Source: Nostoc linckia FACHB-104 (GTDB lineage Bacteria; Cyanobacteriota; Cyanobacteriia; Cyanobacteriales; Nostocaceae). From it: a stretch of 64,000 bases of DNA. The position numbers were made by a program, and so were the translations under genes. This document shows, in pieces, positions 1 through 9,799 of the stretch. The notes under the pieces are model-generated. The model did not search any database. It was given only the letters and a program-made list of their open reading frames with translations, and was not told where the DNA came from. Positions within the stretch are counted from its first letter, which is position 1, and every line of letters begins with the position of its first letter. The DNA lies in contig NZ_JACJQJ010000040.1 of NCBI RefSeq assembly GCF_014696615.1, positions 1 to 64,000 on the forward strand. Reading direction: 5' to 3'.

Positions 1-149
1 TCCCAAAGCATACCCCAGATTGACCACACCCCGGCAAGAATTACGCAATCAATTGCAGAGTGCTTAAACCACAAGCTTTTCAGCTTTTCTTAGTGCCATT
101 CGATATCCTCATATTTGCGTTGTTAAATCACGGAGGAATCAAACGTAAT

Positions 150-520
150 CGGGCAAGAAGTCTATGCTTGAGCGAGATGATGATGATACTGATTGCATTT
201 CATCAGAATCACTACCGAAATTTCAAGTATTTTTATTTGAATCAAGTGCAAAAATAGTGGAGTGAAGCGTTTCTCCGTCTCCCCAGCTATCAAAGATTTA
301 TCGAATGGATACCATCTACCTTGATACCTTTATGCGTCTATTTCAAGCATTGTTTTGGCAGATGTACGGGTATCGGTTTTATCGATTCAATCAGCTTGAA
401 AGTCTGCCATAATCGTCGGATTTCACGCCACAGGGTTTTTAAAGGTTTAGCCGAGCTATTGTCACCAACCGAAGAAACCTAGTCTTCAACTTGAGTGGCT
501 TTTACCTTCAGATGTTTAAC
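150..520 (+). pseudogene. IS982-family-like transposase remnant
   Basis: One frame reads LCLSEMMMILIAFHQNHYRNFKYFYLNQVQK*WSEAFLRLPSYQRFIEWIPSTLIPLCVYFKHCFGRCTGIGFIDSISLKVCHNRRISRHRVFKGLAELL. This is typical of IS982-type transposases, with an in-frame TAG at 255-257 and decay after about 470. Confidence 0.8.
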
Positions 521-565
521 CCGAACTCAGGTTACTTATAAATATCCTATTACCATTAAAAAACC

Positions 566-940
566 ATGCTCCAAATAGATCAAGCTGCCTTAAAATCTCG
601 AAATACATTACTGGCTATGTTTATATTGCTTTGTATTTTAGATACTACGCTGGTGATTGTTGCACGAGATAGATGGGCTATTGGACGCATTTTACTCACA
701 ATTGTAGTCATGTACTTTGTGCTGCAAGGGCATAAATGGGCAAAATGGGTGATGATGAGTCTTTGTAGTTTCCTGGCTGTAATTCTAGTCACAATGGTTA
801 TTTTACTAAGTGGCAAACTTTCCCTTTTTCTCAGTATCGGAAGTTTGATTATGGCTGTTCTTAGTATCATTATCCTGATTTATATGGTCACCAATAGAGA
901 TTTAAATTCTTACTTCGCCTGGAAAAGGCAAAATAGTTGA
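566..940 (+). CDS. small multi-pass membrane protein, unknown function
   Basis: 124 aa ORF with several hydrophobic segments; no recognised family. Confidence 0.6.
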   Translation: MLQIDQAALKSRNTLLAMFILLCILDTTLVIVARDRWAIGRILLTIVVMYFVLQGHKWAKWVMMSLCSFLAVILVTMVILLSGKLSLFLSIGSLIMAVLSIIILIYMVTNRDLNSYFAWKRQNS

Positions 941-999
941 GAATTTAATCAAATGGGAAAAGGGGCAAGAAAAAACCTTTAACCCTTACCCTTTGTCCT

Positions 1000-1038
1000 G
1001 CGGAGACGCTACGTGTAGCTTGCTTCCCCGCAGGGGTA
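1000..1038. repeat. dispersed palindromic repeat of cyanobacterial type (CTGCGGAGACGCTACGTGTAGCTTGCTTCCCCGCAGGGG)
   Basis: Ends pair (CTGCGG..CCGCAG), inner CTACGTGTAG is palindromic; a related element occurs near 43850. Confidence 0.5.
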
Positions 1039-1323
1039 CATCTTTATCCCCAAACTAAATTCCGAGTTGAAAATCCTTAACCGAGCAGTATTGACCCATC
1101 CCCAAATTAAATGATGGCAATTTTTACATTCTTGGTTAAAATATCTTGGAGTCATTTTAATGACAGTCTACTGAGTTGATCGGCAGAGATGAGATTGTGA
1201 ATATGCAATCATTTCTGTCTGAAATCAACATAATAGTATTTTTGTACTAGTATTTCTTTTGACCTTTAACTTATCGGTAAGTGGTATTCCAAAAAATTCA
1301 TATATTAGGAGATTGAAGAACTC

Positions 1324-1605
1324 ATGTTAGGTCAAACTGAACTTGATGTTGGTAGCACTCCTTCATCCAATAGCCGAGTATTCCGTTACGAAGTAGTAGG
1401 TTTACGACAAACCTCCGAAAGCAACAAAAATCAATACGACATTCGGCATAGTGGCAGCGTATTTATCAATGTCCCCTACAATCGCATGAATCAAGAAATG
1501 AAACGGATTAGCCGTCTAGGTGGTAAGATTGTCAACATTGAGCCTTTAAGTGTAGCGATCGCTAATCCTAGCGCAGTACCACACCGTGGTGGTGGTAGAC
1601 GCTAA
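1324..1605 (+). CDS. cpcD: CpcD-like phycobilisome rod-capping linker
   Basis: 93 aa; SRVFRYEVVGLRQTSES...SGSVFINVPYNRMNQEMKRISRLGGKIVNIEPL is typical of CpcD linker domains. Confidence 0.85.
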   Translation: MLGQTELDVGSTPSSNSRVFRYEVVGLRQTSESNKNQYDIRHSGSVFINVPYNRMNQEMKRISRLGGKIVNIEPLSVAIANPSAVPHRGGGRR

Positions 1606-1891
1606 GATTGAAAAGAATTGTTGCACCAGTTTCTCTCATAATTTTCTGATTGCATCTTGATTGCGGTAGGTTTGAGAACCATTACTTTCCCCATATTCCC
1701 GGTGGTGTTGCACTTGCCAATATCGACTTTTGGAATCTCTAAACCCCTTGGGCAAGGCGTTTCAGCATTACTGAAAAAATCAATTAAGTTATGTAATGTT
1801 TATCAAACCAAATCGAATAATTCTCCCTCTTCTCCTTTATGATTATGATAACTTTGTAAGATTTCATTAAGGAAAGGGAGATTTTGTATTC

Positions 1892-2647
1892 GTGACAATT
1901 CCTCTTTTAGAATATTCCCCAATTTCTCAAAATCAGCGGGTAGCAAGTTTTGAAGTTCCTGGGGATGAACAACCAAGGACCTTCTCTACAGAAAACTTAC
2001 TTTCCGCAACAGATTTAGATATTCTGATTGAAGCAGCTTATCGTCAGATCTTTTTCCATGCGTTTGCTGCTGATCGCGAACGTTTTCTCGAGTCCCAACT
2101 CCGCAGCGGTCAGATCACAGTACGTGACTTCATTCGCGGCTTGTTGCTATCTAATACTTACAAGCGTAGTTTCTACGATCTGAACAGCAACTATCGTTTT
2201 GTTGAACAGACTGTACAACGCGTCCTGGGTCGCGATACATACAACGAACGCGAAAAGATTGCTTGGTCAATTGTTGTAGCGACAAAGGGTCTTCAAGGTT
2301 TTGTTGATGACCTACTCAACTCTGATGAGTACCTCCAAGCCTTTGGATATGACACTGTACCTTACCAACGTCGTCGGGTACTACCTGGTCGTGTAGCAGG
2401 TGAACTACCTTTCAACATCAAGTCTCCTCGCTACGATGCATACCATCGTGCTAAGTTGGGCTTCCCCCAAATCATTTGGCAAACTACCGTTCGTGGCTTT
2501 ACCCCTCAAGAGAGGAAGCCTACAGCTGGTAATCCCGCCCTCTTCCTTGATATGGCAAGAAGTATCAACGCCACAGGTAACGCACCTCAGCAGATCTCAG
2601 TACAAAATATTGATATCGAGAGAAGTGTTCCTTATCGCCGTAAATAA
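1892..2647 (+). CDS. cpcG: CpcG-like phycobilisome rod-core linker (GTG start)
   Basis: 251 aa; begins [17 protein letters not shown] and carries a PBS linker domain ([36 protein letters not shown]). Confidence 0.9.
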   Translation: MTIPLLEYSPISQNQRVASFEVPGDEQPRTFSTENLLSATDLDILIEAAYRQIFFHAFAADRERFLESQLRSGQITVRDFIRGLLLSNTYKRSFYDLNSNYRFVEQTVQRVLGRDTYNEREKIAWSIVVATKGLQGFVDDLLNSDEYLQAFGYDTVPYQRRRVLPGRVAGELPFNIKSPRYDAYHRAKLGFPQIIWQTTVRGFTPQERKPTAGNPALFLDMARSINATGNAPQQISVQNIDIERSVPYRRK

Positions 2648-2896
2648 GTTGAAATAACAACTTAACAATAGCGTATGTTGTATTTATATAAAGATACGTC
2701 TGTCGTATTTTATAGAAATATGGCATACGCTCTTCTAGTCTTAATCTAAATAAACCACCTCTAGTTTGGATATATGCTAAGTAGCCCTCATAAACTGCAT
2801 ACAGCAAATAAACGATAAAAAGAGGCTATTTAATAGTATTTTTCCTAAAAACTCAACACTCTATATATATTTAAATTTCAAATTTTGAATTGACAT

Positions 2897-3316
2897 TCAA
2901 GCACATTCATCATTCTCTTCACTAAATCCTAACTCTAGGAGAGCCTTGCGGATTTTGGCTTTAGAAGGACGAACTTTAGGAACTGCTAATCGCATCTCTC
3001 TAGCAGTCTCAAATAGGTCTCGCATTAAGATATCCAACGAAGTATCATCTGCATCTTCCGGTAGTTTCTCAATTCTTGCCTCGTATGCTAACGTATACAG
3101 CTCCAAGTGATGTTTCCCCATCACTCTAGCAAGCTTCCGCAAAGTTTCAGGCGTAGGACAAGTTCCCTTAAAGCAAGCACCTCTAAGTCTAGGTTGAGGA
3201 ACACCAGACAAATCCGCCAGACGGTTCATACTGATACCCTGTTCTTCCAAATATTGGAGAATGAATCGTCCTAGGGGGGAGCAATCTTCAGCTTTTATTT
3301 GCAACCTTGCTGGCAT
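2897..3316 (-). CDS. XRE-like helix-turn-helix protein
   Basis: 139 aa; LEEQGISMNRLADLSGVPQPRLRGACFKGTCPTPETLRKLARVMG resembles a Cro/CI HTH. Confidence 0.75.
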   Translation of the reverse strand: MPARLQIKAEDCSPLGRFILQYLEEQGISMNRLADLSGVPQPRLRGACFKGTCPTPETLRKLARVMGKHHLELYTLAYEARIEKLPEDADDTSLDILMRDLFETAREMRLAVPKVRPSKAKIRKALLELGFSEENDECA

Positions 3317-3610
3317 TGTTCGGTGTCAAGAAAATCCAAATATATACAATATAGCGGACTCCCAAGGATTAAGCATAATATGGCATACAAACCATAAACG
3401 GAACGGTTGACTTCTCTCGTCCCTAATCCCTAGGCTCTAGCCTCTATGGCCATGTATCATGTCTGCATCTTTGCAAAAACCTGAAAACTCTTTCCCCCCC
3501 TGCTAATAGACCTTTGCTACCTCATCGGCTACAACTCGGGAAACCCGCCTAAAGCGCTGGCTCCCCTTGCAGTCTTAGTTACAAGTCTTTAACCTGAAAT
3601 GATTAATACG

Positions 3611-3898
3611 TTAATCTTGAGACTCTTCAGAAGTAGGTTCTGAATCAGTTTCAGAGTTAGCTTTGACATCAATTTTAGGTTTAACTGGTCTAGGGCCACG
3701 CACTAAAGCAGGATTAACCGGTGGCTTACCTTCATCCTTAAAAGATCCTTTTTTTCCTTTACCAGATGAGCGATTACCGCTTGGTTTTGATTTTTGAGGA
3801 TTGGAGTCTGTAGGGGTCACAGAATCCAAATTTTCAGAATTATTGTCAGTATTTGCTTGGGCCTGACGTTCTGATTTCTTAATTGGGCGTTCTACCAT
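3611..3898 (-). CDS. low-complexity charged small protein, unknown function
   Basis: 95 aa, Ser/Lys/Pro-rich; coherent ORF without a better overlapping alternative. Confidence 0.55.
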   Translation of the reverse strand: MVERPIKKSERQAQANTDNNSENLDSVTPTDSNPQKSKPSGNRSSGKGKKGSFKDEGKPPVNPALVRGPRPVKPKIDVKANSETDSEPTSEESQD

Positions 3899-4184
3899 TG
3901 TTGATTTTTGTAAAGGTATTTTTATGATACATCAGTTTGGAGAGGATCAATTTATTGAGTATGCTTTATATCATTACACTCAATACAATTACGTAATTAA
4001 AAAATTATAAGATTACTATTTACTAAATTTTTGCCTATCCCAATTTGAAGAAATGATGCGATCGCCTAAAACAAAATTTTTGATTTACCTTTACCTGCGA
4101 CAGCTAAAAAATTTTTGACTGCTCAATTAATAATGTAAATTTTTAAATTAAATTTAAGCAATTTCTTGTGGTTTAGCGCCATAA

Positions 4185-5777
4185 CTAAAATTGTATGGGT
4201 TGATTGACATAGATTTCAATTGCTGTCCCTGCAGGTAAAAACCAAACGTTGGTTCGTTGGCTCATTTGAGAAATAGCTTGCTGATTACGTTGGACAATTT
4301 GAGGAACTACAGTGTTGATCCCACCTTCTAAAATTCCTGCAAAGATGTTGCGTTCAGGATTGGTATTACTCACAATTGTACCCCCAGCAGTTGTAGTGAC
4401 AACTTGAGATTCAGTACGATTAGCTAACTCTGCTGCTTTACCAAGACCACCTAAAACAAATAATCCTAGATCCATACTGGCAATCGATGAGCCTTTATTA
4501 GGAAATTGATTAGCAATCAAGGGTTTACCTTGGGGAGCACGAATGATTAGCGCATTTTCTGGTAGGCTTCTTTCTGTGATTTGACCTTGATTTGTCAAAA
4601 TTATTTTGGCTACCTTTAGCTGTATCAAACCTTGCTCAGAAATAGAGCTAATTTCAGTTAATAATTCAGTATTTGCTGGAAGAGCGATCGCACCATCTAC
4701 AGCTTTTAATGGTTCCTTTAACCTCGCAACAAATATATTGCTATTATCGCTATCTTTGGATTTAGCCGTTTCTCCAAATATAGCGGTTGCTAACACACCT
4801 TTAGTATGACTGCCAATTGCTACAGATTTCGGACTTTGTTGTAATCTTTGACCTACTCTAGAAGTTGGCTGTAATGCTTGTTCAGGCTGGTTATTACTTG
4901 TTTGTTGTTCTTCTTGGTTATTATTTTCTTCTGCTACATTTTTTATATTCGGATTAGATTTATTAGCAGCCGAGACTTGTCCATAACTACCCAACTTTGC
5001 CAACCTTTCCCAATCTTGGAGTGGGTTTGGTGTAGCTATGGGAGTTACATTTACTAATGGTGGTGCTAATGGTTGAGTTTGTGGTTGGCTAATTATTGGT
5101 TGGGGTAATAATGGGGATTGCGGAACAGGTTGTTGAGGATTAGAATATCTAACTATGCGCTCACCTGTAACTGTTGTAGGTACGTAAACTGTAGACCTCG
5201 GTGTTGGTATTCTTGTTACCAATGTTTGTCTATATTGAGAATTATCTGGCTGTGAATTTTGTGTAACTGCTCTGATTCTGCCACTTCTTAACTGTTGTTG
5301 TGCTGATTTTACAGCTACAGCTTGTTCAGTTAGAGCTAATTTCGTTTTTAGAGTCTCTACTGTTTCTGCTAAATTTTCTTCTTTAGAGTTTGGTGTTACT
5401 GATGGTTTGATTTCTTGAGAAACAATATTCTTTTTTGGCTTTTGATTATTACTACTCATCAATTGTGATAAGAACCCGCCAGCAAATAAAACTATAACTA
5501 AAGTCCCAGTACCGACCAAGCCTAATTTAGCAAAGGGATTTGATGACAGTGATTGTTCAGTTTTCTCTGCTGTTGGTTGAGATGGTAATGGCTGTACATT
5601 AGGCGATGATTCTAATAATTCCTCCTCATCAGCAGATATTGACTCTACTTCTAAACCCACTAATTGAGCCATCCGTAATTCCCAATCATCAGATTTTACT
5701 GCTAATGGATAGTTATCAGATTTGGTATTAGCTAAATTTTCTGATGAAATATCGGAAGAAATTAAATTCTGAGTCAT
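4185..5777 (-). CDS. TrbI/VirB10-like membrane-anchored protein
   Basis: 530 aa; cytoplasmic N-term, one TM (LVGTGTLVIVLFAGGFL), Pro/Gln-rich linker, C-term ending NVWFLPAGTAIEIYVNQPIQF as in TrbI/VirB10-like proteins. Confidence 0.6.
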   Translation of the reverse strand: MTQNLISSDISSENLANTKSDNYPLAVKSDDWELRMAQLVGLEVESISADEEELLESSPNVQPLPSQPTAEKTEQSLSSNPFAKLGLVGTGTLVIVLFAGGFLSQLMSSNNQKPKKNIVSQEIKPSVTPNSKEENLAETVETLKTKLALTEQAVAVKSAQQQLRSGRIRAVTQNSQPDNSQYRQTLVTRIPTPRSTVYVPTTVTGERIVRYSNPQQPVPQSPLLPQPIISQPQTQPLAPPLVNVTPIATPNPLQDWERLAKLGSYGQVSAANKSNPNIKNVAEENNNQEEQQTSNNQPEQALQPTSRVGQRLQQSPKSVAIGSHTKGVLATAIFGETAKSKDSDNSNIFVARLKEPLKAVDGAIALPANTELLTEISSISEQGLIQLKVAKIILTNQGQITERSLPENALIIRAPQGKPLIANQFPNKGSSIASMDLGLFVLGGLGKAAELANRTESQVVTTTAGGTIVSNTNPERNIFAGILEGGINTVVPQIVQRNQQAISQMSQRTNVWFLPAGTAIEIYVNQPIQF

Positions 5778-6676
5778 ATTATCAATCGAGTAATTTAAAT
5801 TTTAAAGAGATTACTAGCTTTTTAATTAAATATTTAACTGCTTTTAATTTAGTTTTAAGCAATTGAGCCACTACTAATGGTCATGCAATCAGATAGCTGA
5901 TAGTAAATTTGCTTTAATACCTATTATACTATTGCTAAAATTGGCTTTTTAACTATAATTGGCTCACCAAGCCTACCAAGGTAGTTAAAAATTAATCAAT
6001 TGGTAATATCTGCTCTGCGCTTTACACTGGAATTTAGCTAACCTATGAATCCAGAAAACTCTGTGAAATACAAATTGCTAAGTTAGTTATGATAATTATC
6101 CTCATTAATAACAATTATACCAAATATTTGCCATAATTAGTTAATGCAATTTGAGCAATAGTTGCGTTTTGTTGCAATGTATAGCAACAAATATTAAGCT
6201 TAAATTTTTATAAAAAATCAGAATTAATATTTTTATTTATATAGGTATTAAATAATTTGTCTGTAGTTAAGTTGAAAAATTATACTTGATTAAATATTCT
6301 TCTGGTTTACGGCAGTTTGCAAGCAAATTATTTACACAAATAGAGAAATATAAAAATTCTTCTCTTTCCTTACGCCTCAAAACCAGCCAATTTCTACCTC
6401 ATGCAATTGAAAAACACTGTATACTACTTCATGTTTTATATCTGCTTAAACTAAAAATACCTACCTATAGTTAGCAATACACTTATTAATCTTACTTACT
6501 TCAGTAGGGTTTAGCTCCTCAAATTTTCTACAAATTCGAGGAGATAGGCAGCTACTTTTAGCCTGAATCTAACTTTTTGTATGACTCAATTAGCTGCATT
6601 GATTAAGTGTGTTTTTAGGGTAAAGCAACTGGGATTATTTTATTTTTGCAAACAGCCAAAAGAAAAATTTAGCTTC

Positions 6677-6693
6677 AAGCCTTAACAAGGCTT
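6677..6693 (-). terminator. hairpin 3' of the PhoX-like gene
   Basis: AAGCCTT-aac-AAGGCTT, perfect 7-bp stem; no immediate T tract. Confidence 0.35.
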
Positions 6694-6721
6694 GGTCAAA
6701 ACTAAAGTTGAGACAAATACT

Positions 6722-8107
6722 TTATGCTCGTTTTCTAGTCCAAGGGCCCCAAATAGCACAAGTAATTCCAGGCGATTGGATATTAACAAACATTGTACGG
6801 CCATCAGGTGAGAAGCAAGCACCAGCAAATTCACTACCGTTAATAGCATTTGCTGCAAAGCGATATAGTTCACCCTCTTGGTTAACGCCGATAACGTATT
6901 CGGTATTGCTACCATCTTCACATAAGAAGAGATCCCCAAAGGGAGCCACAGTAATGTTATCGGGGAAATTTAGTATGTTCTCTTCAGGAGACTCAACAAC
7001 TAAGGTAAGAGTGTTTTTTCTGGGATTATAAGCAAAAACCTGACCTTGTCCTACAACCCCACCATTGGTACAGGTAAAATAGATATTGCCATCACCATAC
7101 CAAGCACCTTCACCACGGGAGAAAATGGCTGCACCCTTAGCTTGTCCTTGACCTCGCACGGAACTAGCAAAAGAATTGTCATTAGGGTCAACATTATCTA
7201 TCGTTACCCACTCAACTTCAACTGATTTTGATTGAGTGACAGGGAACTCTTTGCTGGTATTAAGTCTAGGTTTTCCTTTAACTACTAGCGCCTCTAATAC
7301 TCCCGCACCACGCTTTTGCAAATCACCATATCTATTAGGACGCACATGAGGACGGAAGCGATAAAAACAACTACTTCCATCATCTTCAGTTTGATAAATC
7401 CATCGAGTCTTCGGATCAACAGCAACAGCTTCATGGTTAAAACGGCCCATTGCTACAAGGGGAATCGGATCGGCAATCTCAATATTCTCTGTTGCTGGAA
7501 CCTCAAAGTTATAGCCATGTTTTTTGCTAGCTCCACCAGGTGTAGGAAGGGTCAAGTTCTCTTCGCAACTAATCCAAGAATCCCAAGGAGTTGGCCCACC
7601 AGCACAATTACGAATAGTTCCTGATAGAGAAACAAATTGCTTCTTCACCCGCCGATCAGGCCCAACAATAATAGTCGTTGTTCCCCCGCCATTTTGGTCA
7701 TATCGTGGCAATCCAATGATCGGATTAGAACCATTAGCGCTGACCTCATGATTTCGTATCAGAATTGTGGTGTTTTTACGGCCATCAAAAGCAGCCATTC
7801 CATCATGATTACTTGCTACCAATGCCCCATCATCCATGAGCTGGCCTGTATAGGATATTGCAGTGTATTTAAAACCAGGAGGAAGTTCTAACAGTGGTTG
7901 CTTACCTAAGTTAATTCCACCAAACACAACATCAACTAGTTCATCTGCATTTTCAGGTAGCTTTGCCTCTAGGGGGCCATAGCCAATTCCGTTAGCAACT
8001 TTACCTTTGGCTGCTCCTGCATACAAGGCTTCTAGAGGAGAAAGCATCGTCACACCAACAGCACTTGCACCAGCCACCTTAAAGAAATTACGTCTTGATA
8101 AGTTCAT
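6722..8107 (-). CDS. Tat-exported PhoX-like (DUF839) alkaline phosphatase
   Basis: 461 aa; Tat signal SRRNFFKVAGASAVG; WDSWISCEENL, NHEAVAVDPKTRWIYQTEDDGSSCFYRF, GEGAWYGDGNIYFTCTNGG are PhoX-like. Confidence 0.85.
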   Translation of the reverse strand: MNLSRRNFFKVAGASAVGVTMLSPLEALYAGAAKGKVANGIGYGPLEAKLPENADELVDVVFGGINLGKQPLLELPPGFKYTAISYTGQLMDDGALVASNHDGMAAFDGRKNTTILIRNHEVSANGSNPIIGLPRYDQNGGGTTTIIVGPDRRVKKQFVSLSGTIRNCAGGPTPWDSWISCEENLTLPTPGGASKKHGYNFEVPATENIEIADPIPLVAMGRFNHEAVAVDPKTRWIYQTEDDGSSCFYRFRPHVRPNRYGDLQKRGAGVLEALVVKGKPRLNTSKEFPVTQSKSVEVEWVTIDNVDPNDNSFASSVRGQGQAKGAAIFSRGEGAWYGDGNIYFTCTNGGVVGQGQVFAYNPRKNTLTLVVESPEENILNFPDNITVAPFGDLFLCEDGSNTEYVIGVNQEGELYRFAANAINGSEFAGACFSPDGRTMFVNIQSPGITCAIWGPWTRKRA

Positions 8108-8835
8108 TAAAAACGCTTCAGCAACATACCAGTGATTTAAAAAATAAAAATCGTTTTTTAATAAATCAATAAGGCTTGGTTAAGATTGGGTATGAAGATT
8201 CCCCAGATGCCAATCCTGTCAATACTCTTTGGTTAAGAATAAAAAAGTCAACTGACCCGCAGCGATCGCAATCTTCCTAAATTCATTCATCAAACGCAGA
8301 TATCATTTGCAACCAATGCCACAATGGTCAAAAACCTGGAATTTCTGACTCGTACCCCCAGATACTCACGAATCGTCTAAAAATTCTTGACCTTATGTAC
8401 GTGCTATAGCTGCAAGAGTATTTAAATTTTGGCTCTAAAAATAAAAGATGTCTTGAACTTCTATCTTTGAGAAAAATATCTTCAGCAAGGAAAAGATGCG
8501 AGAAAGCAGACAATAAGTGAATAAATCTATACCTAGCATCACAAAATCAAATAGGAATCTTATATCTATCTAAAGGATGATATTCATGATTTTTTGACTT
8601 TTGCAATATATTTCATAATTATGCATTTCAAAAAAAGCGATAATGAATTTTGCAATAATTTTTTGGCAGCCTCTATCACATCTAAATTTATCAAAAAAAG
8701 GGGTGGCAACCCCCTTGGCAAAAAACAAAATCAGATATAGAGATTAGTCCGCTGATTAACAGTAATATCTCGACTGTTAGTAGGGGTGTAATGGGGGCAA
8801 TTTATCAGGAAGCAATTATACCAAAGGAGGTTGAG

Positions 8836-9282
8836 ATGAGTCGTCTTCTTTATGAAAACTCAGTGTCATATAAAGGATATCTCATCATTCCATTTGTTTT
8901 TGGCAAAGCCGATAATTACGAAATTTATTCCTATAAACTATTGGCAGAAAATGGTCATAATAGCCAATTTCACAAAACAGAGAATCCAGCGGGAATCTAT
9001 GGCAGTAGCATCAGTAATATCATTGATATTGCTCAAGAACATATTGACCAACATGCAGAGTTTATCAGTAGCGGCGATAGTTTTAAATCTCGCTATATTT
9101 ACCATCACAATTTAATTATTGTCTCTCAACAGGAGGGTAAATATTTTTACGACCACTACCCACCAGAGTTATTGAATAATATTGCAGCACCGAAATTATT
9201 CAATTCAGAATACGAATGTCTGAGTTGGATCAAACTAGGGCTGGATGGTCGATATACAAGGCAAAGAGTTAGACAACTTTAA
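8836..9282 (+). CDS. conserved-looking hypothetical protein
   Basis: The ATG at 8836 (MSRLLYENSVSYKGYLI) follows a near-perfect Shine-Dalgarno AAAGGAGG, so it is preferred over the longer ORF start at 8791. Confidence 0.75.
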   Translation: MSRLLYENSVSYKGYLIIPFVFGKADNYEIYSYKLLAENGHNSQFHKTENPAGIYGSSISNIIDIAQEHIDQHAEFISSGDSFKSRYIYHHNLIIVSQQEGKYFYDHYPPELLNNIAAPKLFNSEYECLSWIKLGLDGRYTRQRVRQL

Positions 9283-9799
9283 GATTCCTCTTCTAAAAAA
9301 TAGGCAGTTGGATTTTGTGGGCATAGGGCATGGAAAAAGTTACCAATGCCCTATTTTCTATGTGCTAATACCAATTCACGAAATTATTGATAGAAAAGGT
9401 ATCAAACCGTTTCTTTGTCATCGTACCTGGGAATGATTTCTCATAAAAAATAGGTATAATTTTATAGTATTGCTGAATATTAAGTACAAATTTTTACGGA
9501 AGAAGCTGAGATGAGATTTTGCTGATAGCCGTAAATTTACAGTGATTTAATCCCATAAAAGTTAAGAATATCGGTGTTTTATAGTCATAGATGAGAGTAC
9601 AGATCTGACTATTTCCGTTTTTACTCGGTTCTCGACCATTGGTATATTTAGATTCAATGGAAATAGACTTATCTTTGCGAGATTACAGGGAATTCTATTT
9701 GATGAACACCCAACCTGAGGTTGAAGTTCAAAACTTTAGGCGTGCAATTCTAAGCGCGATCGCATAAAAGCTCTATACTGCTGAACGTCAGAATTCACC

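Noticed and set aside
6515-6543. Hairpin CTCCTCAAATTTTCTACAAATTCGAGGAG as a terminator or RNA element
   Set aside because: Imperfect stem, no T tract and no convincing adjacent gene on either strand; left as an unexplained inverted repeat.
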